This document shows, one piece after another, positions 47,044 through 55,973 of a stretch of DNA of 64,000 bases. The stretch comes from an uncultured Sphingorhabdus sp. (GTDB taxonomy: Bacteria; Pseudomonadota; Alphaproteobacteria; Sphingomonadales; Sphingomonadaceae). Positions within the stretch are counted from its first letter, which is position 1; each line of letters starts with the position of its first letter. Under the pieces are notes generated by a model. It saw only the letters and a program-made list of their open reading frames with translations, did no database searches and was not told the DNA's origin. Position numbers and translations under genes: made by a program. The DNA lies in contig CANMXN010000001.1 of assembly GCA_947501885.1 (NCBI GenBank), positions 620,001-684,000 of the forward strand, in the 5' to 3' direction.

Positions 47044-48006
47044 TTATGCTTTTGCTTCGTCTGTAGCAGGCTCATCTGCCTTTTTATCAGCAGGTGCGGC
47101 CTTAGCAGCTTTTTTCGCAGGAGCCTTTTTTGCAGGAGCCTTTTTTGCCGCTGGTTTCTTGGCCGGAGCTTCTGGAGCCGCCTCAACTGGAGTTTCAACT
47201 GAAGCTTCTGCCTCAACTGCTTCCGTCGCAGCTGCCACAGGTTCTTCTACTGCAACTTCAATCGCAGCTTCTACTGGTGGCTCGCTCATCGCACCCAAAT
47301 CTTCTCCGCGTGCTTGCGCTGCTCCTTGATTACCCTTGCTTGATGCTGCTGCAATAGCGTCACAATAAAGACGAATAGCTCGGCTAGCATCATCATTGGC
47401 AGGAACAGGAAATGCAATACCAGAAGGATCAACATTTGAGTCCAATATAGCAATCACAGGAATGCCCAAAACATTGGCTTCTTTAATCGCTAATTCTTCT
47501 TTGTTTGCATCAATCACAAACATGACATCAGGAATACCGCCCATATCACGAATACCGCCAAGTGATAATTCAAGCTTGTCGCGTTCCCGTGTTAGCTGAA
47601 GAATTTCTTTCTTAGTAAGACCTGTAGTCTCGCCAGATAGCTTCTCTTCCAATTCCTTCATCCGTTTGATGGATTGTGAAATTGTTTTCCAATTGGTAAG
47701 CATTCCGCCAAGCCAACGGTGGTTCACAAAATGTTGACCCGATGCACGCGCTGCTTCTGCAACGGCTGTTTGCGCTTGACGCTTTGTACCAACCATCAAA
47801 ACTTTACCGCCGCCTGAAACTGTGGAAGCCACAAATTCAAGTGCGCGCGCAAAAAGAGGAACGGTCTGTGATAAATCTAAAATATGGATACCGTTACGTG
47901 CGCCAAAAATATAAGGCTTCATACGTGGGTTCCAACGATGTGTTTGGTGGCCGAAATGCGATCCGGCTTCTAGCAATTGCTGCATTGTAACGACAGGTGC
48001 CGCCAT
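47044..48006 (-). CDS. rpsB: 30S ribosomal protein S2 with histone-like Ala/Lys/Pro tail
   Basis: Product of 320 residues from the ATG at 48006 (GGAGAATAACC ahead); the family starts near [29 protein letters not shown]. The S2 body ends near residue 235. About 80 further residues are first Glu/Ala/Val-rich, then a run of Ala-Lys-Lys-Ala-Pro repeats like histone H1, ending in an acidic stretch. E. coli S2 has 241 residues, so the tail is a real extension. First gene of the rpsB-tsf operon. Confidence 0.95.
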   Translation of the reverse strand: MAAPVVTMQQLLEAGSHFGHQTHRWNPRMKPYIFGARNGIHILDLSQTVPLFARALEFVASTVSGGGKVLMVGTKRQAQTAVAEAARASGQHFVNHRWLGGMLTNWKTISQSIKRMKELEEKLSGETTGLTKKEILQLTRERDKLELSLGGIRDMGGIPDVMFVIDANKEELAIKEANVLGIPVIAILDSNVDPSGIAFPVPANDDASRAIRLYCDAIAAASSKGNQGAAQARGEDLGAMSEPPVEAAIEVAVEEPVAAATEAVEAEASVETPVEAAPEAPAKKPAAKKAPAKKAPAKKAAKAAPADKKADEPATDEAKA

Positions 48007-48595
48007 GGTTATTCTCCTAATCCGGTTATACCTCTGGGATATGATGACCAAATTTCTTCAGCACCGGTATATATATACCCCATGTGGAATGATTGCGCGG
48101 TTAGAGATCATCGTGCCAAAGGTCAAGACAATTATGCATATATCCAGATAATACAATCTAAGAAACAGCTTACATAATCACAACCCATCTCTAAAATGGC
48201 GATAAGCGATTAGGATTTATATTAGATGATTTAGGATCATTCACATTGTAAAATACTCCATTACCATCGTTGCAAATATATTATTACAACCAATTATATC
48301 AACATTATGCCAACAGCTTTCCCACAGATTTATCATGAACTTAATCCATAATAGATATTAATTTTGTCGGTAAGAAAGTTTATTTAATAATATAAAACAT
48401 TATTAATCAATAGTTTATAAAATATATCATTATTCTGTTGACTTATTATAATAAAAAGAACAAAACATAAACATAGATTATGAGTAACTTAATAATTCAT
48501 TCACACGAAACAGTCGATATAATGTTTCTTAAGTCCAGAAGATTAGCCCCCAGCTAAGCTCATAATGAGATAGTTTAATATTTGGAGTTCGCATA
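48007..48595. other. Non-coding gap of about 590 bases, promoter region of rpsB and of the small gene at 48596
   Basis: No supportable reading frame is seen. Near rpsB a 14-bp perfect palindrome, GGTATATATATACC (48066-48079), may form a hairpin in the rpsB leader. From about 48230 to 48500 the DNA is very A/T-rich. One CCCACAGATTTATC stretch near 48315 loosely recalls a DnaA box but is not a match. Promoters for both neighbouring genes must lie here; I cannot place them. Confidence 0.5.
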
Positions 48596-48871
48596 ATGAC
48601 CATCGTTGCTTCTTTATTGTTTATAACAATAATCGCCTTTTCATTTTATACAATTTCGACATCACTCAAATCTTCCATGCCGCGAGTAGAAGAAATTATT
48701 CAATCCCGTAATCTTGCTTATGCAGTCACCCCCAAAATTCGCATTGGGAAAATTAAACATTATAAAGCATCAGCAAAAATTGCTTCTGCTCCAACCAACA
48801 TCAAGCCTTTTACGCTAAATTTAACCCATAAAATGAACAGCGAATATAGTGCGCTCGATCAAGCAGCTTAA
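48596..48871 (+). CDS. Small single-pass membrane protein of unknown function
   Basis: Product of 91 residues with GGAG nine bases ahead of the ATG at 48596. Residues about 2-24 are hydrophobic and form an anchor or uncleaved signal; the rest is basic and probably periplasmic or cytoplasmic depending on orientation. I do not recognise a family. It stands alone after the long A/T-rich gap and converges on rnhB. The good ribosome site and the membrane helix argue that it is real. Confidence 0.6.
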   Translation: MTIVASLLFITIIAFSFYTISTSLKSSMPRVEEIIQSRNLAYAVTPKIRIGKIKHYKASAKIASAPTNIKPFTLNLTHKMNSEYSALDQAA

Positions 48872-48885
48872 TCTGTATCAATATT

Positions 48886-49461
48886 TTATATATCCAACGT
48901 CATTTGTGACATAGGTGCAAAACTTTTCCGATGATAAGGCGTAGGCCCAAATGTCTTAATCGCTTCCATATGCACCTTAGAACCATAGCCTTTATTTGAT
49001 GCCCAACCATATTGCGGATATTTTTTATCCGCCTCTATCATGAGACGGTCACGATATTCTTTTGCAATGATTGATGCCGCCGATATATTAGCGTGCAGTG
49101 CATCACCGCCGATCACAAATTCTGCACTATAGTCCCATTGTGGCAATTTATTACCATCAACCAAAATATGATCAGGTCTCTGCTGTAGTCCATCAACCGC
49201 GCGTTTCATTGAAACCAATGTTGCTTGTAATATATTGATACGGTCAATTTCATCAGGTTCGGCCATACCGATAGCATAATCACAACCTTCAATTATCTGG
49301 GCTTCTAGTGCCGATCGTTTGATGGGCGATAATTTCTTACTATCGTCTAAACCTATGATATTATGATTATCTGGTAATATAACAGCCGCCGCCACTACAG
49401 GCCCCGCAAGAGGACCGCGCCCAGCTTCATCAACACCTGCAATGGTAATAGTTTTCATCAT
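48886..49461 (-). CDS. rnhB: Ribonuclease HII
   Basis: Product of 191 residues from the first of two adjacent ATGs (49461 or 49458); the frame runs on into thiD but the family starts just before TIAGVDEAGRGPLAGPVVAAAV. The catalytic Asp-Glu pair is in GVDEAGRG and a further Asp in DGNKLPQ. SAASIIAKEYRD is also typical. It removes RNA from RNA-DNA hybrids, including single ribonucleotides. No clear ribosome site is seen; coupling to thiD, which ends 19 bases earlier, is likely. Confidence 0.92.
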   Translation of the reverse strand: MMKTITIAGVDEAGRGPLAGPVVAAAVILPDNHNIIGLDDSKKLSPIKRSALEAQIIEGCDYAIGMAEPDEIDRINILQATLVSMKRAVDGLQQRPDHILVDGNKLPQWDYSAEFVIGGDALHANISAASIIAKEYRDRLMIEADKKYPQYGWASNKGYGSKVHMEAIKTFGPTPYHRKSFAPMSQMTLDI

Positions 49462-49480
49462 CGCTATATTTTTTGCGGCA

Positions 49481-50227
49481 TCATATTTTGGGTACACCCA
49501 TCGGGCCATGGCCTGCGCCAATATTGGGTGCGCATTGCAAGCTTGCACGAACATATTGCCGAGACTTTGCGATTGCATCTATCATGTCATCACCTTGCCC
49601 CATATAAGTTGCGATGGCCGATGATAGGGTACAGCCCGTACCATGATTATGCTCTGTTTCGATACGCTCGCCCTGCCAGCGCTGTATCTCTTCGCCGTCG
49701 CGTACCAGACGCTCGCTCAACACTCTTCCTTCACCATGACCACCTTTGATAAGCACATCACATGGATAGTCTTGCGGAGAGATGCTTTGCGACAAACGTT
49801 CATATTCGAGCAGATTAGGCGTCAATAATGTCACCGATTGCATCAAGGTTTCAAATGCTGCAATCCCGTCATCATTGACAAGCTCCGCACCGCTACTTGC
49901 CGCCATAACAGGATCAAATATAATCGGTAATGGGTCTAATTTCTCAATATATTGCGCAATCGCTAGAACGCTATCACGGCTACCAATCATACCAATTTTT
50001 ATCGCATCCACTCCGAAGTCACGAACAACTGCATCAACCTGCGCTATCACTATATCAGCATCAATCATCTCAATAGCGGAAACACCCACGCTATTTTGTA
50101 CCGTTATCGCGGTTACCGCTGTCATAGCATGTCCGCCAAGCTGTGTTATGGTTCTAATATCGGCTTGGATACCCGCACCACCACCACTATCAGATCCCGC
50201 TATTGATAATATACGCGCAATTGTCAT
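49481..50227 (-). CDS. thiD: Hydroxymethylpyrimidine/phosphomethylpyrimidine kinase
   Basis: Product of 248 residues. ILSIAGSDSGGGAGIQADIRTI at residue 6, FDPVMAASSGAELV, LTPNLLEYE, LIKGGHGEG and HNHGTGCTLSSAIATYMG (anion hole) are typical ThiD motifs. It phosphorylates hydroxymethylpyrimidine twice for thiamine synthesis. It starts by overlapping the DUF1272 stop. Confidence 0.95.
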   Translation of the reverse strand: MTIARILSIAGSDSGGGAGIQADIRTITQLGGHAMTAVTAITVQNSVGVSAIEMIDADIVIAQVDAVVRDFGVDAIKIGMIGSRDSVLAIAQYIEKLDPLPIIFDPVMAASSGAELVNDDGIAAFETLMQSVTLLTPNLLEYERLSQSISPQDYPCDVLIKGGHGEGRVLSERLVRDGEEIQRWQGERIETEHNHGTGCTLSSAIATYMGQGDDMIDAIAKSRQYVRASLQCAPNIGAGHGPMGVPKI

Positions 50228-50451
50228 TTGGCATTATATCTGCGTTTTTGAGATGCAGGATAATCTATCAATGCAGAGCCTAATCGCGTTGGTCTTTTGC
50301 ACAATTCGCCGCCGCAATTGGGGCAAATATATCCCGTACGCGACGCGCAATCCGTACAGAAACTACATTCGAATGAACATATAACAGCATCCAAACTATC
50401 AGGATGTAAATCTCTTCCGCAGCTCTCACAATCTGGTCGCATCTCTAACAT
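50224..50451 (-). CDS. DUF1272 zinc-ribbon-like protein
   Basis: Product of 75 residues beginning [19 protein letters not shown], then ICSFECSFCTDCA and YICPNCGGEL: four C-x-x-C-type pairs that should bind zinc. This is the DUF1272 family. Function is unknown. It shares one base with the glmM stop and four with the thiD start, so glmM-DUF1272-thiD-rnhB looks like one operon. Confidence 0.88.
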   Translation of the reverse strand: MLEMRPDCESCGRDLHPDSLDAVICSFECSFCTDCASRTGYICPNCGGELCKRPTRLGSALIDYPASQKRRYNAK

Positions 50452-51794
50452 TATGCACCAACCGCAGCTACAGCCTCACAAATATCATCAACGACCTTAT
50501 GAACGAGTGCCTCATCATCACCTTCTGCCATAACACGGATTACGGGTTCTGTGCCTGACGGCCGAATGACCAAGCGTCCATTATCTGCCAATGTTTCTTG
50601 CGCATCTGCTATCACTTTTTTAACATGTTCATCATCAAGTGGCTTTCCGCCATCAAAGCGCACATTTTTGAGCAACTGCGGAACAGGGTCAAACATATGT
50701 AATAATTCACTAGCTGGCTTTCCTGCTTCAACCAGAGCCGCGAGCACTTGCATCGCTGCAATGGTGCCATCACCCGTCGTAGCATGATCGAGCATGATCA
50801 TATGGCCTGATTGTTCCCCGCCAGCATTAATACCCTTATCACGCATCATTTCGAGAACATAACGATCGCCCACTTTTGAACGATATAATTCTAAACCTTG
50901 TGATTGCAAATAACGCTCTAATCCCAAATTGGACATCACCGTTGCGACAATGCCGCCGCCAGTCAAAAGCCCTACTTTGCTCATTTGCGTTGCAATAAGC
51001 GCCATAATTTGATCACCATCGACAATAGCGCCTTTTTCATCGACAATGATAAGACGGTCAGCATCACCATCAAGCGCAATACCAATATCAGCACCAGAAG
51101 CTACAACCGTTTCTTGCAATGTATCAAGCGAAGTCGAGCCAACCTTATGATTAATATTTTTGCCATTGGGTGATACACCAATGCTAGTGACGCGCGCGCC
51201 CAATTCCCAAATAGCAGATGGCGTCACATTATAAGCCGCTCCATTGGCGCAATCGACAACAATATGCAGTCCATCAAAACGAATATGTTCTGGCAAACTA
51301 CCTTTAACAGCATGGATATAGCGCCCACGACCATCTTCCACGCGCCTAGCCCTGCCGATATCAGTGGCTTGCGCCAAATCAGTCTGACCTTTAATCAGAG
51401 CTTCGATAGCCAGCTCATCTTCATCGGATAGCTTAAATCCATCAGGACCAAATAATTTAATGCCATTATCTTCATAAGGGTTATGGCTCGCCGATATCAT
51501 CACGCCCAAATCAGCGCGCATAGAACGGGTTAATAAAGCAACAGCTGGCGTTGGTATCGGTCCAAATTGAACAACATCCATTCCCACGCTCGTAAAACCA
51601 GCAACCAAGGCATTTTCAACCATATAGCCCGAAAGCCTTGTATCTTTGCCAATTACGACGCGATGCTTATGTTTTCCGCGTAAAAAATGCTGCCCTGCGG
51701 CTTGACCGACCTTCATCGCAATTTCTGGAGTCATTGCCCCTGCATTGGTGCGCCCTCTTATGCCATCAGTGCCAAAAAACTCTCTATTGCTCAC
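50451..51794 (-). CDS. glmM: Phosphoglucosamine mutase
   Basis: Product of 447 residues. [12 protein letters not shown] at the start, the phosphoserine loop [13 protein letters not shown] (about residue 100), the metal loop [10 protein letters not shown] and GGEQSGHMI are the standard motifs; [12 protein letters not shown] is the phosphate site. It makes glucosamine 1-phosphate for UDP-GlcNAc and cell-wall synthesis. First gene of its operon. Confidence 0.97.
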   Translation of the reverse strand: MSNREFFGTDGIRGRTNAGAMTPEIAMKVGQAAGQHFLRGKHKHRVVIGKDTRLSGYMVENALVAGFTSVGMDVVQFGPIPTPAVALLTRSMRADLGVMISASHNPYEDNGIKLFGPDGFKLSDEDELAIEALIKGQTDLAQATDIGRARRVEDGRGRYIHAVKGSLPEHIRFDGLHIVVDCANGAAYNVTPSAIWELGARVTSIGVSPNGKNINHKVGSTSLDTLQETVVASGADIGIALDGDADRLIIVDEKGAIVDGDQIMALIATQMSKVGLLTGGGIVATVMSNLGLERYLQSQGLELYRSKVGDRYVLEMMRDKGINAGGEQSGHMIMLDHATTGDGTIAAMQVLAALVEAGKPASELLHMFDPVPQLLKNVRFDGGKPLDDEHVKKVIADAQETLADNGRLVIRPSGTEPVIRVMAEGDDEALVHKVVDDICEAVAAVGA

Positions 51795-51957
51795 ACGTCC
51801 CCCATATCATCATATGACAATTATTAATATTTGTAATTATTCTCTATAATAGTCTTACGCAGCTTGCCATAAAAACATTGTATCATTCTAATATAAAATT
51901 TAATGCTGTTTCCATCAATCATATTTATATCAATATTATAATCCAAATGAGGCCCAT

Positions 51958-53178
51958 GTGAAAAAAGCATATCTAATATTAATCGCACTGGTCCTAGGGC
52001 TTGGCTTGGGTATTTTTATCGAAGATAGCGCACCTAATATTTTAAACAGCGCTGAAATTATTGGTAATGCATGGCTCAACGCCCTGCGTATGACAGTTAT
52101 TCCTCTGATCATATCATTGCTTATTGTTGGTGTATTACAAGCAGCGCAAATGGCACGCGCTGGCCGTATGACTGTGAAAGCTCTGATCATTATGATCACA
52201 ATCCTATGGTGTTCATCCATCATGGCCGCTTTTGTAACCCCTGCATTATTGGCCATTTTCCCATTAGCGGAAACATCTATCGCAGCAATGCAAAGCGCTC
52301 TTGGAAGCGCAGCAGCACCTGGCGAAGTCCCCCCATTTTCAGAGTTTTTGCGCGCTTTAATTCCAACGAATATTGTTGATGCTGCTGCTAATGATGCCAT
52401 TTTACCATTGATTATCTTTACATTATTTTTTGCCTTTGCCGTGACCCAGCTTGAGGACAAACCCCGCAAAACTATTGGCGACTTTTTTAACGCAATTAGT
52501 GAAGCCATGCTCATCATGATCAATTGGGTCTTATATATCGCACCCATCGGTGTTTTTGCACTTGCCATGACAGTAGGTGCAAGAGCAGGCACTGCAGCCT
52601 TTGGCGCATTACTGCATTATGTCATCATCGTAACAGCAGTTGGCACAGTAGTTTGGATTGCTTCCTTTGCATTGGCGGCCCTTGCAGCCCGCAAAAACCC
52701 GATTACATTTTTCAAAGCAGCCATACCATCACAAGTCCTTGCTATCTCCACACAAAGCTCACTCGCTTGTCTCCCCGCAATGGTAAAAGGTTCACATACA
52801 TTGGGCGTGGGCACTCGTTCTACTGATGTTGTTTTACCCATTGCTGTGGCTTTATTTCGCGCAACAGGGCCTTGTATGAATCTAGCTGTTGTTATCTATA
52901 TAGCGCATCTATTGGGCATAGAGTTAACGGTAACAGCATTAGCTATCGGTGTTGCCGTAGCAGCGACAACGACATTGGGTGCAGTCAGCTTGCCTGGCTC
53001 CGTAAGCTTTATTGCCTCCATTGCCCCTATATGTATTGCGATGGGCGTACCCATTGAGCCGCTTGTCATATTGGTCGCTATTGAAGCATTCCCAGATTTG
53101 ATGCGCACTATCGGCAATGTCACCATGAATATGGCAGTAACGGCAACAGTTGCCAGAACCGAGAATGATATCAGCTAG
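51958..53178 (+). CDS. Dicarboxylate/amino acid:cation symporter (DctA/GltP family)
   Basis: Product of 406 residues, start GTG at 51958 with GAGG six bases ahead. About eight membrane helices plus two re-entrant loops, with NALRMTVIPLIISLLIVGV and the serine-rich hairpin AISTQSSLACLPAM; the transport-core region ATGPCMNLAVVIY replaces the usual N-M-D-G-T motif. The C-terminal Asp/Asn binding residues of glutamate carriers (N-x-x-R) are not plain, so substrate is uncertain. It lies beside genes for peptide uptake and amidohydrolases and converges on them. Confidence 0.85.
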   Translation: MKKAYLILIALVLGLGLGIFIEDSAPNILNSAEIIGNAWLNALRMTVIPLIISLLIVGVLQAAQMARAGRMTVKALIIMITILWCSSIMAAFVTPALLAIFPLAETSIAAMQSALGSAAAPGEVPPFSEFLRALIPTNIVDAAANDAILPLIIFTLFFAFAVTQLEDKPRKTIGDFFNAISEAMLIMINWVLYIAPIGVFALAMTVGARAGTAAFGALLHYVIIVTAVGTVVWIASFALAALAARKNPITFFKAAIPSQVLAISTQSSLACLPAMVKGSHTLGVGTRSTDVVLPIAVALFRATGPCMNLAVVIYIAHLLGIELTVTALAIGVAVAATTTLGAVSLPGSVSFIASIAPICIAMGVPIEPLVILVAIEAFPDLMRTIGNVTMNMAVTATVARTENDIS

Positions 53179-53180
53179 AT

Positions 53181-54479
53181 TTATCTTTCATAGGCTTTGG
53201 GCAAAGACCCCTCTGACGGATTACGATAACGTTCGCGTAATTTTGCCTGACGGTTAGAAAGTTCTTGCTTTTTACCATCGATAAAAACTTGTTCCGCAGC
53301 ACTTGAAAGCTCCAACGGGTCACCATCCCAGATTACCACATCGGCCTTACGATTGGCTTTTAAAGAACCTAATTGCGCGTCCATACCCATGATCTTCGCA
53401 GGCATAGAGGTAATCGCAGCAAAAGCTTCATCCCATGTTAGACCATTAGCACGTGGTACTTTATTAAGGCTCACCAAATTACCCGCATATTGCATGCTAT
53501 AACGCAATTGATGGGCATCACGATCATCAATCATGCCAATCGCAACTTGCACACCTGCATCTTTCATACGTCCAATATTAGACTGTGTAGCCGCAAGCGA
53601 TTCAAAACCACTCGGCAAATCATTGAGTGCAGAGGCAATAACTGGCACATTAGCTGCAACAATTTTGTCGGCAACACGCCATCCCTCGCTCACCCCAACC
53701 AAGACCATACGCAATTTTGGAAAATCTTTCTTCAAATCCAAAACACGCAATATATCATTGGCTCCTTCGACATGGACGAGCAATCTTGTTTTGCCATTAA
53801 TCACTGGTAATAATGCTTTCGCATCTTGAATGGTAAGTATATTATCATCAAAGGCATCATTACCAGCAGCATAGCGCTGTGCTTCTTGTAAACTGGCTTT
53901 GAATAACAAATGGCTAGCACTGCGGCTACCACCTGCAATATTGACACCGCGTTCGCCCATCTCAACAAATTGAAACGCTTGCGACTTGGTAATAGGATTA
54001 ATATCATCGCCCAAATCGGCAATAGCACCTTGCCCAGCGAATAATTTTCCGCCCGATGAAGGCGCAACAACGGCGCGCGTAATACCTTCTGCCCGATTAA
54101 CAGCAATAGGACTTCTAAAAGGGTCAATTGATTCCGAAACATCAAGTGCTGCTGAGAAATTACTTCCAAAAGAACGGCTATCATTTGTTTGTCGTACTGC
54201 GCCAATCTCAACCAGTCCAACGCGGCTAAACCCTGCAAATATACCTGGCGTTACCCACTTTCCATTGGCATCAATACGCCGTGCATCTGCTGGGATCGCA
54301 ATATCTTTCCCTGCGTTCACAATACGGTCATTACGAATGACAACTGTTCCGCCTTCAATAGGTGCACTGCCATCCCCAATCACGACCTTACCGCCCGTTA
54401 TCGCAATAGTCTCAGCCATTACACTAGGTGAAAGAATAAGAGCTGTTGATATAATTAATGTTTTGAAGATATTTTTCAT
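53181..54479 (-). CDS. Exported amidohydrolase-family protein with degenerate active site
   Basis: Product of 432 residues with a Sec signal peptide (cleavage near residue 22, VMAE). The amidohydrolase fold is plain (AITGGKVVIGDGSAPIEGGTVVIRNDRIVNAG at the start; MGMDAQLGSLKANRKADVVIWDGDPLE at the end), but the metal motif after WVTPGIFAGF reads FSR where active members have H-x-H. A lone His remains in LLVHVEG. It is probably a catalytically dead partner of the next enzyme, with which it overlaps by four bases. It could instead use other residues. Confidence 0.85.
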   Translation of the reverse strand: MKNIFKTLIISTALILSPSVMAETIAITGGKVVIGDGSAPIEGGTVVIRNDRIVNAGKDIAIPADARRIDANGKWVTPGIFAGFSRVGLVEIGAVRQTNDSRSFGSNFSAALDVSESIDPFRSPIAVNRAEGITRAVVAPSSGGKLFAGQGAIADLGDDINPITKSQAFQFVEMGERGVNIAGGSRSASHLLFKASLQEAQRYAAGNDAFDDNILTIQDAKALLPVINGKTRLLVHVEGANDILRVLDLKKDFPKLRMVLVGVSEGWRVADKIVAANVPVIASALNDLPSGFESLAATQSNIGRMKDAGVQVAIGMIDDRDAHQLRYSMQYAGNLVSLNKVPRANGLTWDEAFAAITSMPAKIMGMDAQLGSLKANRKADVVIWDGDPLELSSAAEQVFIDGKKQELSNRQAKLRERYRNPSEGSLPKAYER

Positions 54480-55900
54480 TTCACATCTCCCTCGCCTACT
54501 TGGCCCAGTTCGAAGTCACTCACGGGCCTACGCGAAGCATCAGTGGAATCAAATAATAAAGCTCCATCAATCCATACTTTTTCAGGCCGCGAATAAACCG
54601 AGAATGGATTACCGTTCCATAACACCACATCGGCCATCTTGCCTGATTTCAGGCTTCCCACCTTATCTTCTATGCCCAATGATTTGGCTGCATTATAAGT
54701 GATCCAGCTCATCGCTTGCGCCTCTGTTATATCAAGCCCCATGCGGCGGCCATCGGCCAGCGCTTTTGATGCCTCTTGGTTGAGACGCTGTATCTGATTA
54801 TCGTCATCGCTGTGGATGATAGCGCAGGCCCCTGCATTATGAATGAGCGCTGCATTTTCAGGAATGGCATCATAGGCTTCAATTTTAAAACCCCACCAAT
54901 CGGCCCAAACCGCGCTGCATGCATCGGCCTCTTTCAAATAATCGGCTATTTTATAGCTCTCCACTGCATGGTGAAAGGCCGTTACTTTATAATTAAACTC
55001 CTTGGCCATATCAAGGATTTGGACCATTTCATCGGCGCGATAACAATGATTATGCACCAGAATATCACCATCCAAAACACCAGCCAATGTTTCCATGCCC
55101 AAATTGCGTGTGAAGTTTTCACCAGAATCGCGTTTCTCGCGATATTCTTGTGCCCTTATCCATGTTTGCCGATTAACCGCCAAACTGCCCATCCGTGTCT
55201 GCGGCTTTTGATTGCGGCTCCCATAAACACGTTTCGGATTTTCACCACAAGCCATTTTCATACCATAAGGTGCGCCTGGAAACTTCATTTGCTGAACAGT
55301 ACGCGCAGCAACATTTTTAAGCGTCACAGAACGACCGCCAATTAGGTTTGCTGAACCTGGTAAAATTTGCATAGATGTAATTCCGCCATTGGCTAGTGCG
55401 CGCGAAAAACCAGGGTCTTGCGGCCAAACGCCATGTTCCGCATATACATCGGGCGTAGTAGGCGATGTGATTTCATTGCCATCGCTATGCGCATCCACGC
55501 TAGGACTAGCATAGACCCCCAAATGACTATGAACATCAATAATACCAGGAGTAATATATTTGCCCGCTCCATCAATGATCAATGTTCCTTCGGGGATAGA
55601 GGCATCACCATCGGCAACTTCGGTAATAAAACCATCCTTCATGAAGATGGTGCCTTTTTCAATCTTAGCTCCTTCACCATCAAAAATAGTAACATTAGTG
55701 ACGGCCGTAGGGCGAGATGGATAAGCCTTATATGTCGAGGCGAATGCATTTGCTGTTTTAGCAGGTTTGTCGACTTGCTCTTTATCATCCTTCTTTTTCT
55801 TTTTGGCAAAGGATGGCGATATTTCACCTACACTCATGTTGAGCGACAGGCCCGCTAGCAATGGCGCCCACATATATTTCGCTTTGATTGATTTCGACAT
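54476..55900 (-). CDS. Exported amidohydrolase (imidazolonepropionase-like)
   Basis: Product of 474 residues from the ATG at 55900 (AAGGA seven bases ahead). Sec signal peptide to about residue 33. Active-site residues are present: DVHSHLG (H-x-H), LVHNHCYRADEM, FHHAVES and IIHSDDDNQ. The fold matches the large imidazolonepropionase/prolidase-like amidohydrolase group, many of which cut dipeptides in the periplasm. The POT transporter upstream and the symporter downstream fit a role in peptide use, by inference. Substrate unknown. Confidence 0.88.
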   Translation of the reverse strand: MSKSIKAKYMWAPLLAGLSLNMSVGEISPSFAKKKKKDDKEQVDKPAKTANAFASTYKAYPSRPTAVTNVTIFDGEGAKIEKGTIFMKDGFITEVADGDASIPEGTLIIDGAGKYITPGIIDVHSHLGVYASPSVDAHSDGNEITSPTTPDVYAEHGVWPQDPGFSRALANGGITSMQILPGSANLIGGRSVTLKNVAARTVQQMKFPGAPYGMKMACGENPKRVYGSRNQKPQTRMGSLAVNRQTWIRAQEYREKRDSGENFTRNLGMETLAGVLDGDILVHNHCYRADEMVQILDMAKEFNYKVTAFHHAVESYKIADYLKEADACSAVWADWWGFKIEAYDAIPENAALIHNAGACAIIHSDDDNQIQRLNQEASKALADGRRMGLDITEAQAMSWITYNAAKSLGIEDKVGSLKSGKMADVVLWNGNPFSVYSRPEKVWIDGALLFDSTDASRRPVSDFELGQVGEGDVK

Positions 55901-55931
55901 AATTCTGTCCTTCACACGTAATGATTTACAC

Positions 55932-55961
55932 AAAAAAAGGGGCAGTCAAAACCGCCCCTTT
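55932..55961 (-). terminator. Intrinsic terminator after the POT transporter gene
   Basis: AAAGGGGC (55936-55943) and GCCCCTTT (55954-55961) form the stem; on the minus strand a run of seven T follows. It ends the peptide transporter transcript before the amidohydrolase gene pair. Confidence 0.85.
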
Positions 55962-55973
55962 AATTTCTATATT

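Noticed and set aside
48230-48500. Chromosome replication origin in the A/T-rich gap.
   Set aside because: Only one poor DnaA-box-like stretch is seen, with no cluster of boxes and no typical origin neighbours.
53181-54479. Frameshift or pseudogene as the cause of the missing HxH.
   Set aside because: The frame is intact over 432 residues with a signal peptide and conserved ends; the motif is replaced, not broken.
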